NCBI RefSeq assembly: GCF_020103695.1
Contig: NZ_JAHXBF010000006.1
Span: 186,001-250,000 of the forward strand
Length of the DNA: 64,000 nucleotides
Direction of reading: 5' to 3'
From: Hyalangium versicolor
GTDB taxonomy: Bacteria > Myxococcota > Myxococcia > Myxococcales > Myxococcaceae
Numbering within the stretch: the first letter of the stretch is position 1; every line of letters starts with the position of its first letter. Positions 1 through 9,400 of this stretch are shown here, one piece after another. A program made the position numbers and the translations under genes. Below the pieces are notes generated by a model. The model was not told the origin of the DNA. It saw only the letters and a list, made by a program, of their open reading frames with translations, and did no database searches.

Positions 1-2091
1 CCTGAGCTGGAGTTCTCCCAGAGCAACGCCTTCTTCACCTTCGCGCCCCTCTATCTCGCGCTGTCGGGCACGCCGGTGAAGCTGGACTCCTTCACCCATC
101 CGTTGAGCCATCAAGCCTCCCTGGGAGCGTTCGTCCCGACGCCCCGACATGGCTGGGCAGTCGGGGTGACGGCGCCTCGGGATGTGGCGCTGGCTCCGCT
201 CTATTCGTGGCTGCGCGCGAAGTTGGTGGGCTTCGTCGGCATCCTGCTCCTGAGTGCTCTCCTGTCGGCCATCCTCGCGCGCTTCTATGCGCGCCCCGTG
301 CGGCGGCTCCAACGCGTCGCCCGGGCACTGGGGCAGGGGGAGATGGCGCAGCCGGTGTCCATCCAGACGGGGGACGAACTGGAGGTGCTCGGAGTTGCCT
401 TCAACGAGATGGCGGCGCAGGTGGCACAGCGCCAGGCGGAGGTGGACTCGCTGCGCGCCCAGGCCGAGCAGCATGCCAGCCAGCTCGATGCCATTATCGC
501 CAGCGTTCCGGACGCCATCCTCCTGGCCAGCCCGGATGGGCGGCTCGTCGATGCCAACCCGGCCGGACGCCAGTTGCTCGGGTTCCAGGATCGCTCCGAA
601 TTGGGGCAGCCGCTCTTCGAATACCTCCAGCGCTACGCGCTGCGGCACGGTGACGGCCGCCCCATGACCCTGGCCGAGCTGCCCTTCCAGCGCACCCTGG
701 CCGGGGAGACCTTCACCGACGTGGAGATGCGCCTGCGCACCCTGGATGGGAAGGAGCGGCTGGTCAGCGTCAATGGCTCGCCCGTGCGCAGTTCCTCCGG
801 GCAGATCATCCTCGGAGAGACGGTCCTCCATGACATCACCGATCGGAAGCAGGTCGAGGCGGAGCGGGCCCGATTGCTCGATCGGGAGCTGGCCATGTCC
901 CGGATCAGCCAGGCACTGGTCCGTGAGGTGGAGCTCGAGCGGATCGCCCATGTGGCCATCGAGCAGAGCCTCCAGGCGCTGGGAGCCGACGCCATCGGCC
1001 TGTGGCTGGCGAAGCCGGAGCACTCGCAGCTCCTGATGATCTCCTCGCATGGGCTGACGGCGCGGGTCCGCGAGGTGCTCCAGCACGTGCCTTTCGATGC
1101 GCCGCTGCTCACGGCCCAGGCGGCCCGGCGCGAGACGATCCAGGTCATCGAGAGTGTGCAGTCCGACGAGGTGCCCTCGCTCTCTCGGAAGATCGCGATG
1201 GAGGAGGGGTTCCGGGGCATGGTGGCCATTCCCCTGCACTCCCGAGGAAACCTGGTGGGGGTAATGACGTGCTTCACGGACAGCCCGCGTCACTTCACGG
1301 CTCGAGAGCTGGAGTTCCATACGATGGTGGGCCAGCTCTTCGCCATGGCCATCGAGAAGGCACGCCTGTTCCAGGAGGTGCGCGAGGCGTTGCGGCTGCG
1401 GGAGGAGTTCATGTCAGCCGCGGCACATGAGTTGCGCACGCCGGTGACCACCATCCAGACCTGGGCGGAGATCCTCACCCGCATGGAGGTGAACTCGGCG
1501 CGGCAACAGAAGGGGCTCATGGCCATCTCGCGGAACACGCGTCGGCTGGCGCAACTGGTGGAGCACCTGTTTGCCGCGGTGTGGATGGCACCGGGGCTGC
1601 CGAAGATGGAGCGCGGCCGGTTCGATTTGGGTGCCGTAGTGGGGGAGAAGGTCAAGAGCGTCTCTCGGACCACGGAGCATCCGATCCACGTGGACGGCGC
1701 GGACTCGGTCATTGTCGATGGCGATCGCGAGCGCATGGGAGATGTGGTGGCGCACCTGTTGGAGAACGCCATCCGGTACTCGCCGCCCGGCGGGAGGATC
1801 GAGGTGGAGTTGCAGAGTGATGACCGCGAGGCCGTGGTCTCCGTGCGAGACCAGGGTCCTGGGATTCCACCCGAGCGGCAGCCCCACGTCTTCGAGCCGC
1901 TCTACGAGCCCCTGCCTCCCGGCGCCACGGGTTACACCGGAGTGGTGGGGCTGGGGCTGCACCTGAGCTGGCAGATCGTCGAGGCGCATGGCGGGCGCAT
2001 CTGGCTGGAGAGCCAGCCTGGTGAGGGCACCACGTTCTGCTTCAGCGTCCCCATGGGCGAGTCGGACTCGTTGCAGTGCGCCAACGCTTGA
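1..2091 (+). CDS. Sensor histidine kinase, 5' end cut by the window (TM-HAMP-PAS-GAF-HisKA-HATPase)
   Basis: The frame is open from the first base, so the true start lies outside; the first internal ATG is at 76. The residues before the membrane segment look like the end of an extracytoplasmic Cache-type sensor. Then come one hydrophobic helix (about 50-70, counted from 76), a HAMP linker (PVRRLQRVARALGQGEM), a PAS domain (about 135-265), a GAF domain (about 285-440), and a HisKA box with the phospho-acceptor His in AAAHELRTPV near residue 451. The ATPase shows the N box LLENAIRYSPP, the G1 box DQGPGIP and the G2 box VGLGLHLSWQI. It should autophosphorylate and pass phosphate to an unknown response regulator; no receiver gene is next to it. 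The following gene is convergent, with its stop 10 bases away. Family call is firm; the signal sensed is unknown. Confidence 0.93.
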   Translation, partial: PELEFSQSNAFFTFAPLYLALSGTPVKLDSFTHPLSHQASLGAFVPTPRHGWAVGVTAPRDVALAPLYSWLRAKLVGFVGILLLSALLSAILARFYARPVRRLQRVARALGQGEMAQPVSIQTGDELEVLGVAFNEMAAQVAQRQAEVDSLRAQAEQHASQLDAIIASVPDAILLASPDGRLVDANPAGRQLLGFQDRSELGQPLFEYLQRYALRHGDGRPMTLAELPFQRTLAGETFTDVEMRLRTLDGKERLVSVNGSPVRSSSGQIILGETVLHDITDRKQVEAERARLLDRELAMSRISQALVREVELERIAHVAIEQSLQALGADAIGLWLAKPEHSQLLMISSHGLTARVREVLQHVPFDAPLLTAQAARRETIQVIESVQSDEVPSLSRKIAMEEGFRGMVAIPLHSRGNLVGVMTCFTDSPRHFTARELEFHTMVGQLFAMAIEKARLFQEVREALRLREEFMSAAAHELRTPVTTIQTWAEILTRMEVNSARQQKGLMAISRNTRRLAQLVEHLFAAVWMAPGLPKMERGRFDLGAVVGEKVKSVSRTTEHPIHVDGADSVIVDGDRERMGDVVAHLLENAIRYSPPGGRIEVELQSDDREAVVSVRDQGPGIPPERQPHVFEPLYEPLPPGATGYTGVVGLGLHLSWQIVEAHGGRIWLESQPGEGTTFCFSVPMGESDSLQCANA

Positions 2092-2100
2092 GGTGCCGCT

Positions 2101-3204
2101 TCAGGGACGCACTCGCGCGGCGATGGCGTCGGGGGAGGGTCTGCGCACGTCCCAGGCGAGCCCGAGCCGTTCCAGCAGGCGGATCATCAAGCCCGAGGCA
2201 TCCACCTGCCACCAACGGAAATTCGTGAAGGCCGAGCCGGGGAAGGTGTGGTGGTTGTTGTGCCACCCGGCCCCCAGCGTGAGCACCGCCATCACCGCGT
2301 TGTTGCGGCTGTCATCCCGGGAGGCCAGCGGCTGCGTCCCGATCGTGTGCGTCACCGAGTTGATGGCGAACGAGGCCTGCTGCACGAGAGAGAAACGGAC
2401 GAAGCCGCCCCACACGAGCCCTCGCCACGCGCCCTCCCACGAGCCGGTGACGAGTCCTCCCACGAGGGTCGGCAGTGCGAGGCCCAGCAGCACCCAGAGC
2501 CCATAGCGCTGGTTGAGCCTCAGTAGCAGCTCATCGCGCAGCAGATCTGGAATCGTGCGGACGAGCCGGTGCTCCTGCGTCTGCTCTGCCGCGGCGAGCA
2601 CGGCCTCGGGGTCGGCGCGGTGGAGCTGGAGGAAACGGCTGAAGGTCGCGACGGCAGGCGAGTCCAGGTACCAGAGGAACTGGGACCAGAAGAACCCTCG
2701 CACGCGCTGCCACAGGCCCTGCCTCCCGAGCGTGGGGGAGTGCAGATCGCCCGGCACATCCGTGTGAGCGTGGTGCCAGCGGTGAACGGCGCTCCACAAC
2801 ATCGCCGAGCCCTGTCCGGCCATCGAGCCGAGCACGAGGAGCAGGGTGCGAACCGTGCGCGTGGTCTCGAAGGTGCGGTGGGCGTAGTAGCGGTGGAAGC
2901 CTAGCTCGATGCCCGTCATGGTGAGCAGGTACATCCCCACGAGTAGCCCCACGTCGAGCGCGCGGATGCCCTCTCGCAGGAAGAGCCACACCCCGTAGCC
3001 GAGCCCCAGCAGGGGCAGCCCCTCGACCATGAAGAACAGCAGGGCGCGCCGCGCTCCGCCTAGACGCTCGTGTGCGTCTCGCAGGCCTGCGCCGGAGTCC
3101 TGGACGGGACGTGCTTCCACGGGTGGAAGTGCTGCCCTTCCGGCTTCTGGGAGCGCGGCGGCTTCTGGGGAGGAGAGGAGCGGGGAGGGCGGGAACTCGG
3201 CCAA
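2101..3204 (-). CDS. Acyl-CoA/acyl-lipid delta-9-type fatty acid desaturase
   Basis: A 367-residue membrane di-iron desaturase. The three histidine boxes that bind iron are visible: HRYYAH, HRWHHAH and HNNHH, in the order and spacing of the stearoyl-CoA/delta-9 class. Hydrophobic segments flank the first two boxes (LLGLGYGVWLF and VGMYLLTMTGI regions). It should introduce a double bond into a saturated acyl chain, which in myxobacteria fits membrane-fluidity control. The start used is a TTG at 3204; about 55 residues precede the first hydrophobic region and are Pro/Ala/Glu-rich, so a later GTG within that tail is possible. It is convergent with the upstream kinase gene and has no obvious operon partner. 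Confidence 0.9.
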   Translation of the reverse strand: MAEFPPSPLLSSPEAAALPEAGRAALPPVEARPVQDSGAGLRDAHERLGGARRALLFFMVEGLPLLGLGYGVWLFLREGIRALDVGLLVGMYLLTMTGIELGFHRYYAHRTFETTRTVRTLLLVLGSMAGQGSAMLWSAVHRWHHAHTDVPGDLHSPTLGRQGLWQRVRGFFWSQFLWYLDSPAVATFSRFLQLHRADPEAVLAAAEQTQEHRLVRTIPDLLRDELLLRLNQRYGLWVLLGLALPTLVGGLVTGSWEGAWRGLVWGGFVRFSLVQQASFAINSVTHTIGTQPLASRDDSRNNAVMAVLTLGAGWHNNHHTFPGSAFTNFRWWQVDASGLMIRLLERLGLAWDVRRPSPDAIAARVRP

Positions 3205-3318
3205 AGCGGACCCATCATGGCCGAGCCGGTATCCTGATGCGAAGCCCCAGGGAGGCGCTCTTCGTGAGGAGTTGACTGGCAGAGGCCCTGCTGGCCAGGC
3301 GAATGGCGCCGGGTTGCG

Positions 3319-4539
3319 TCACTGTCGGGGGAGAGACATGACACCGACTTGGGAAGGCGAGCCTGGAATGGGCCTGCAGCCAAAGGAGGAGAAGTCCTCG
3401 TTGACGGTGGCGCATTGCCAGCCCTGGGGGCAGGAGTCGGCCTGGTTGGGATCACAGCTTTGGAAGCAAGTGCTCTCAGTGGGCGCGCCGACGCCGCAGA
3501 CTTGTCCTGAGGGGCAGCTGTCCTGCTGAAGGGGGTTGCAGCGCGCGGCACACCAGAACACCGCTCGTCCTCTGGACAAGCGCATGTTGCAGCGCTCGCC
3601 CTGAGCACAGGGCTGCTCCGGGCACTGTCCTTGGACACTGTCGAGGCACTGGTAATCGGTGTCGTTGAGGCGCTTGCAGAGCTGCCCTGGGTTGCAGCCA
3701 GCCACGCGGCAATCGGCAAAGCAGGCACCTCCGTTGAGGCCCTGCTCACACTGGAAGCCGTCTGGGCAGCCGCCCGCATCCTGCTGTCCACAGGGAGTGC
3801 TGCACTCGCCACGGTGGCACACCAGGCCCTGCTGGCATGCGCCGGAGCGAGAGACGAAGAGCAAGTCACAGGGCTCTCCCGCCTTGCGCTCTCCGGCCTC
3901 GACACACCTGCGAATGACAGGGCCGCTGACGCCCGCGGTCACGGCGCGGCACACCCGCTGCCCTGAGCACTGCTCGTCCTGCTGGCACTCAGAGGGCAGG
4001 CATTGGGTGCGGCGTGTCTGCTGATCGGCCACGCAGCCGGAGCCAGCGGGGCAGTCGCCATCGGTCCTGCATGCGCCGCAGTTGAGCAGGCCGCCTTCGA
4101 AGGAGCAGCGCAGAGAGGCGGCCGGCAGCCCATCGGCTCCCCGCTCACTATGGACTGGGGGCAAGCTCACGCTGCTCACAGAGGCAATCTGCGGAGAGGA
4201 AGACGAGAGGTTGAGCTGTGAAGGCAGCGAAGGCATCGCGGGCAGCTCATTCATGGAGGACTGCTGCGCCTGCCAGGACTTCGCGACTCCCGCCGAAGGA
4301 AGAGAGGAGAGCGAGGGCTCTTGAGAGGAGGAGTTCTGCGCAGACTTGGAAGGAGAGGGAGTCTGGAGGGGCTGCAGAGAGGGCACATTCCCAGAGTCCT
4401 GGGCAGGGCTGTGCAGGAGCTCGCTGGAGGAAGCCACCGCCAGTACCATCGCCGCAGAGGCAACCATTGCCGTCAGCACGGGCACGATCACCTTGGTGCC
4501 TGAGGTCTCACGCCCCATCTGTGCCGGATGCTCTCTCAT
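3319..4539 (-). CDS. Cys-rich secreted or membrane-anchored protein, tandem copy 1
   Basis: About 406 residues with no recognised enzymatic domain. A hydrophobic segment near the N-terminus (VPVLTAMVASAAMVLAVASS) is either an uncleaved signal anchor or a signal peptide. A low-complexity Ser/Pro/Gln stretch follows (about 50-140), then roughly 250 residues with regularly spaced cysteines (GACRTDGDCPAGSGC, CRAVTAG, CNPGQLC, CPSGQVC), like the disulfide-rich modules common in myxobacterial surface proteins. From the LNLSSSSPQ region to the stop it is essentially identical to the next gene on this strand. Copy 2 begins MVRATSGTKV, which aligns with an internal Met here at 4518, so 4518 may be the true start; neither Met has a clear Shine-Dalgarno. 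Function unknown. Confidence 0.75.
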   Translation of the reverse strand: MREHPAQMGRETSGTKVIVPVLTAMVASAAMVLAVASSSELLHSPAQDSGNVPSLQPLQTPSPSKSAQNSSSQEPSLSSLPSAGVAKSWQAQQSSMNELPAMPSLPSQLNLSSSSPQIASVSSVSLPPVHSERGADGLPAASLRCSFEGGLLNCGACRTDGDCPAGSGCVADQQTRRTQCLPSECQQDEQCSGQRVCRAVTAGVSGPVIRRCVEAGERKAGEPCDLLFVSRSGACQQGLVCHRGECSTPCGQQDAGGCPDGFQCEQGLNGGACFADCRVAGCNPGQLCKRLNDTDYQCLDSVQGQCPEQPCAQGERCNMRLSRGRAVFWCAARCNPLQQDSCPSGQVCGVGAPTESTCFQSCDPNQADSCPQGWQCATVNEDFSSFGCRPIPGSPSQVGVMSLPRQ

Positions 4540-5705
4540 GAGCGGCTTGGCTTTCTTGGTTTCTCGATTTCCAGACTTATAGCGTATTCGCCATTATACA
4601 GCTCTGCCTGGAGGAAAGATCAATACTCCTTGTGGTCCATTGTCGGAGGGCTTTGCCCCGGTGTTGCGAGGGACGTGACCTCCCAGGTCATTTAGAAGAC
4701 GCAGGGGTTGATGCACTGCGTCGTGTACGACGTTCCTTGGAACCGCTTCTCTTGAAGTCACCAAGAACTCTCCCGCGTCTCCACGACCCCTGAGGTTGTG
4801 CCTGGGACATCCAACCTAACACGTCCTGCCGGCTTGTTCCAGTCGCAGGGAACTCACTGTCGGGGGAGAGACATGACGCCGACCTGAGAAGGCGAGCCTG
4901 GAATGGGCCTGCAGCCAAAGGAGGAGAAGTCCTCGTTGACGGTGGCGCATTGCCAGCCCTGGGGGCAGGAGTCGGCCTGGTTGGGATCACAGCTTTGGAA
5001 GCAAGTGCTCTCAGTGGGCGCGCCGACGCCGCAGACTTGTCCTGAGGGGCAGCTGTCCTGCTGAAGGGGGTTGCAGCGCGCGGCACACCAGAACACCGCT
5101 CGTCCTCTGGACAAGCGCATGTTGCAGCGCTCGCCCTGAGCACAGGGCTGCTCCGGGCACTGTCCTTGGACACTGTCGAGGCACTGGTAATCGGTGTCGT
5201 TGAGGCGCTTGCAGAGCTGCCCTGGGTTGCAGCCAGCCACGCGGCAATCGGCAAAGCAGGCACCTCCGTTGAGGCCCTGCTCACACTGGAAGCCGTCTGG
5301 GCAGCCGCCCGCATCCTGCTGTCCACAGGGAGTGCTGCACTCGCCACGGTGGCACACCAGGCCCTGCTGGCATGCGCCGGAGCGAGAGACGAAGAGCAAG
5401 TCACAGGGCTCTCCCGCCTTGCGCTCTCCGGCCTCGACACACCTGCGAATGACAGGGCCGCTGACGCCCGCGGTCACGGCGCGGCACACCCGCTGCCCTG
5501 AGCACTGCTCGTCCTGCTGGCACTCAGAGGGCAGGCATTGGGTGCGGCGTGTCTGCTGATCGGCCACGCAGCCGGAGCCAGCGGGGCAGTCGCCATCGGT
5601 CCTGCATGCGCCGCAGTTGAGCAGGCCGCCTTCGAAGGAGCAGCGCAGAGAGGCGGCCGGCAGCCCATCAGCTCCCCGCTCACTATGGACTGGGGGCAAG
5701 CTCAC
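3325..5705. repeat. Tandem gene duplication with a nearly identical block
   Basis: Positions 3325 to about 4170 recur at 4860 to about 5705, an offset of 1535 bases. Between about 3361 and 4130 the two copies looked the same by eye; differences cluster at both edges (for example cggctcc versus cagctcc near 4135/5670). Upstream of the block the genes diverge in the Ser/Pro linker and again converge over the hydrophobic N-terminus. This edge pattern suggests recent gene conversion rather than simple recent duplication. Confidence 0.85.
4593..4623 (-). promoter_or_regulatory. Candidate sigma-70 promoter for Cys-rich copy 1
   Basis: On the minus strand a perfect -10 box TATAAT (4593-4598) is preceded by TTGATC (4618-4623) with a 19-base spacer, slightly long. 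A start near 4586 would leave a leader of about 45-70 bases to the two possible start codons of copy 1. The 314-base gap 4540-4853 between the two copies holds this signal and nothing else that I recognise. Confidence 0.5.
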
Positions 5706-6059
5706 GCTGCTCACGGAGGCAATCTGCGGAGAGGAAGAAGAGAGGTTGAGTTGTGCAGGCAGCGAAGGCACTGCGGGCAATGCACTCCCGGAGGACTGCG
5801 CCTGCCAGGCCTGCGCGGCTTCCGCCGAAGGAGAAGAGGAGAGCGAGGGCTCTTGAGAGGGGGCGTTCTGCGCAGGCTTTGGGGAAGGAGAGGAAGAGGG
5901 AGCCTGGAGAGGTTGCAGGGAGGGAATACTCCCAGAGTCCTGGGCAGGGCTGTGCATGAGCTCGCTGGAGGAGGCCACCGCCAGTACCATCGCCGCAGAG
6001 GCAACCACTGCCGTCAGCACAGGCACTGTCACCTTGGTGCCTGAGGTCGCGCGTACCAT
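4854..6059 (-). CDS. Cys-rich secreted or membrane-anchored protein, tandem copy 2
   Basis: A 401-residue paralogue of the downstream copy. It has the same plan: hydrophobic N-terminal segment (VPVLTAVVASAAMVLAVASS), a Ser/Pro/Ala-rich linker that differs from copy 1, and a Cys-rich C-terminal part of about 250 residues that is essentially identical to it. The start ATG at 6059 overlaps the stop of the 55-codon gene ahead of it in a TGATG junction, so translation is probably coupled; I see no separate ribosome binding site. It therefore appears to be the second gene of a two-gene transcript from the promoter at 6258-6286. Export is inferred from the hydrophobic segment and the disulfide-type Cys pattern. 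No enzymatic motif was found. Confidence 0.75.
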   Translation of the reverse strand: MVRATSGTKVTVPVLTAVVASAAMVLAVASSSELMHSPAQDSGSIPSLQPLQAPSSSPSPKPAQNAPSQEPSLSSSPSAEAAQAWQAQSSGSALPAVPSLPAQLNLSSSSPQIASVSSVSLPPVHSERGADGLPAASLRCSFEGGLLNCGACRTDGDCPAGSGCVADQQTRRTQCLPSECQQDEQCSGQRVCRAVTAGVSGPVIRRCVEAGERKAGEPCDLLFVSRSGACQQGLVCHRGECSTPCGQQDAGGCPDGFQCEQGLNGGACFADCRVAGCNPGQLCKRLNDTDYQCLDSVQGQCPEQPCAQGERCNMRLSRGRAVFWCAARCNPLQQDSCPSGQVCGVGAPTESTCFQSCDPNQADSCPQGWQCATVNEDFSSFGCRPIPGSPSQVGVMSLPRQ

Positions 6060-6226
6060 CAGCAGGACTCTGAGCTGTAGCAGTAGATCGTGTTCCCATC
6101 GGAACCACAGCCACAGGGATACCTGTCCTCACAGATCGCACGCTGCGCGTAGGCCGCAACACCGCCCAGCAACGCGCTCCCTATTCCCAGAATGACCAAC
6201 CAATGGAGAGCCATCCGGATATTCAT
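6059..6226 (-). CDS. Small exported Cys-rich peptide (55 residues)
   Basis: A 55-codon gene from ATG 6226. The start was chosen because AAGGTCAGGAAA lies just upstream as a ribosome binding site, while the longer reading from 6286 would run through the promoter. The peptide has a hydrophobic segment (WLVILGIGSALLGGVAAYA) followed by a signal-peptidase-I-like AYA-QR site, leaving a mature peptide of about 27 residues with five cysteines (ICEDRYPCGC and a terminal SSESC). The terminal Cys codon leads into TGA, which overlaps the ATG of Cys-rich copy 2. It could be a small disulfide-rich surface or signalling peptide. No family was recognised. Confidence 0.6.
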   Translation of the reverse strand: MNIRMALHWLVILGIGSALLGGVAAYAQRAICEDRYPCGCGSDGNTIYCYSSESC

Positions 6227-6257
6227 GTTTTCCTGACCTTGCGGAATATGGAGGTTT

Positions 6258-6286
6258 ATTATGTTTGGCTTGAAAGATATGGTCAA
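6258..6286 (-). promoter_or_regulatory. Sigma-70-like promoter for the small peptide and Cys-rich copy 2
   Basis: On the minus strand TTGACC (6281-6286) and CATAAT (6258-6263) are separated by exactly 17 bases, one mismatch from consensus in each box. Transcription would begin near 6251, about 25 bases before the start codon at 6226. The patch (about 6200-6320) is visibly AT-richer than its surroundings. Confidence 0.65.
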
Positions 6287-6436
6287 CTAATCTTGCAAGT
6301 ATTTTCGGCCTCTCCTTTGAAGGAGTTGCCCGCCACATCTGACGGAAGGCTTGACTCACCACGTCATGTGGGTGCCCAGCGACCCAAGGGCATGGAATGG
6401 CACTGGGCCGCGAGAATTCGGCCTCGCGAGGAGGTG

Positions 6437-9400
6437 CTACTGCTCGTGGAGTGACACGGTTTGGCCAGACTCGTCGATCCGCAACCACAGCAGGCGTTCC
6501 CACTCGGCGATCAACTGAGCGGGATCACCCTCGACGGAGAGGCCATTCGCCATCCCACCGTCTTGGAGCTTCACGAGGTGGATGATGCTCTCTGGGGTGC
6601 TCACGGCGACCTGCAGCGTATTGCCCGTGGCATCAAGGAACCGGATGGTCTGGCCTATAGGAAGTCTGCCCGGCAATAGCTCGCTCCAGAGGGGGCGGTC
6701 TCCTCTGGACAGGTGGAGCCACTTCCAGGTTGCGGCAATGGTCTGTTCGTCATTGGGGCTGAAGGCCACTGCCCATACAAAGCTCTCATAACGCAGCGGC
6801 GGACCTGCTGCCTTTCCTGTCTCCACTCTCCACACTCGCGCTGTACGGTCCAGGCTTCCGGTCGCCACCCTCTGCCCATCCGCGCTGAAGGACACGGTCA
6901 CCACGGACTGCTCATGGCGCAGCGGTGCTCCCACGGGCTGCCCCGTTTGCGCATCCCATACCTGCGCTGTGTCGTCATCACTTCCCGTCACCACCCGCTG
7001 GCCATCCGGGCTGAAAGCCACGGTCACCACATTGCCCCTGTGGCGCAGCCGCGGCCCTATCGACTGTCCCGTTTGCGCGTCCCAAACCTGCGCCGTGTCG
7101 TCATTGCTTCCTGTGACCACCCGCTGGCCGTCAGGGCTGAGGGCCACGGCTACCACATCGTCCCCATGATGCAGGAGTGGCCCTACCGGCTGCCCTGATT
7201 GCGCGTCCCACACCTGTGCGGTGTTGTCCTCGCTTCCTGTGACTACTCGCTGACCGCCTGGGCCAAAGGCCACCGCCCTGACAACCTCCTGATGGCGGAG
7301 CGGCGGCCCCACGGGTTGCCCCGTTTCCGCATTCCATACCTGCGCAGTGGTATCCCGGCTTCTGGCCACCACGACCCGCTGGCCGTCAGGGCTGATGGCA
7401 GCGGCCCTCACGAAGTTCTCTTCGCGCTGCCCCACCTGACCCGTCTGCGTGTCCCACACCCGTGCCGTGTCGTCATCACTTCCAGTCACCACTCGCTGGC
7501 CGTCGAGGCTGAAGGCCACCGCCCTCACAGCTCGCTGATGGCGCAGCAACGGCCCCAACGACTGTCCCGTCTCAGCGCTCCAGACTTGCGCCGTGGTGTC
7601 GTCACTGGCCGTCACCACGCGTTGGCCCTCGGGGCTGAAGGCCACCGCCCTCACGGCAGCCTCATGGCGCAACGGCGGCCCCACCTTCTGCCCGGTCCGC
7701 ACATCCCATACCTGCGCCGTGGTGTCACCGCTTCCGGTGACGACCCGCTGGCCCTCGGGGCTGAAGGCTACCGCTCTCACGGAGCGTTTGTGGGGCAGCG
7801 GCGGCCCCACCTTCTGCCCCGTCTGTGCATCCCATATCTGCGCCGTAGTGCCTTCGCTAGCGGTCACCACCTGCTGACCATCGGGGCTGAGGGCCACGGC
7901 CATCACGAAGCGCTGATGACTCAGCGGCGGGCCCACTGGCTGACCGGTCTCCGTGCGCCACACCTGCGCTGTACCATCCAGGCTTCCCGTCACCACCCGC
8001 TGGCCGTCCGCGCTAAAGGCGACCGCCACCACATCATCCCCATGGCGGAGCGGTCCTCCCAGCTTCTGCCCCGTCCGCGCATCCCAGACCTGCGCAGTGT
8101 CATCATCACTTCCCGTCACCACACGCAGGCCATCCGTGCTGATGGCCACTGCCCTGACGGAGAGTTCATGGCGCAGCGGCTCCCCTACCGGCAACCCCGT
8201 GCGCGCGTCCCAGATCCGCGCCGAGTCTCCATCGCCTGCGGTCACCACCCGCTGGCCATCGGCGCTGACCGCCAACGCCTCGAGGTGGGGCATCCCTTCT
8301 CGTGCGGGTTCCTCTCCCGCGCGGCGTGCCGTCGCCAGCAAGCGGCGATAGTCTTCACCGATCAGCGCCATCACAGACTTCCTGCGTGCATCCGTCGGGT
8401 TGGCCCGCAGAGCCTTCAACCTCCAGAGGAGCGCTGCATCCCGAGCCTCTCTTCGCTCGGCCCCAAGGGCCTTGCGCTCCAGGAAGCGAGCCCAGGCCTC
8501 ATCTGCCTGCTCCTCACGGAAGGGAAGATCGCGCAGGAGTTGGTATGTGTTCCAGGCGGGAACGTAATCCTCGGAGGCCTGCTCTAGCCGTTGCAGCAGC
8601 GAGTCTGGATAGAGCACGCAGAACCCGATGGCTAGGCTCAGCAGGATCCCAGCCACCCCGGCTGCAGTGGCGACTCTCCCAGTGCCCCAGCGTGTCTGGG
8701 GCTCGGGGGGGATGACCGCCTGGACCCAAGCATCGGTGAAGAGCTTCTGGTAGAGGGGATTACGGACCACGAGCTGCCCCTGCCTGTCCCGCTTCACGAG
8801 CCCCGTCAGCTTGAGTTGATTGTGCAGGGGGGTATTGCGATCCACCTCTTTTTTCCCCCCCCAGATGCGGCGATAGAGCTCCAGGACCGACCGCTTGTCG
8901 CCCATCCGCTGGTCGATGAACCGCTGCACCTGAGCGAAGTGGGGATCTCCGCGCAACGCCTCCAGGCTGGAAAACATCTCCGCCATGGCTTGTTCCACCT
9001 CACCGGGGGAAGTCCGCTGCTTGCGGGCCAGCTCGCTACACGCATAGAGCGTCAGGAAGGGATGCCCTCCCGTCCATCGCAGCACCTCCTTCACCAGCCG
9101 CTCCCCCGCCGATTCATCCTCTACGACGGCCTGATACAGCTTTCGCAGGTCGTCCCGCTCAGGGTCGAAGTCGCCCAGCTCTACCAGCTTGCCAATGCTA
9201 TATGGCGTGGTGCGGCGGTCCTTGATGAGCTCGTTGGCTGTGGCCACCCCCAACAGGCAGAAGGTGAGGCGCGTGAAGCCCCCTTCCTGCGCGCGCTCGT
9301 TGTACATGGAGCGCAACGCCACGAAGAAGCCGTCCGCATAGGGCAGCTTGAGCGTGGCGTCGATTTCATCCAAAAAGACAACCACGGGTGCATCCAGGCG

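Noticed and set aside
6730..8296. Regular short repeats that could be taken for a CRISPR array
   Set aside because: The period is about 126 bases, the units code in frame for WD40 blades and the variable positions are codon third bases.
7199..8587. 462-codon plus-strand open frame across the WD40 repeats
   Set aside because: It is the complement of the WD40 code; its repeating His/Pro/Arg pattern is a by-product of the repeat DNA.
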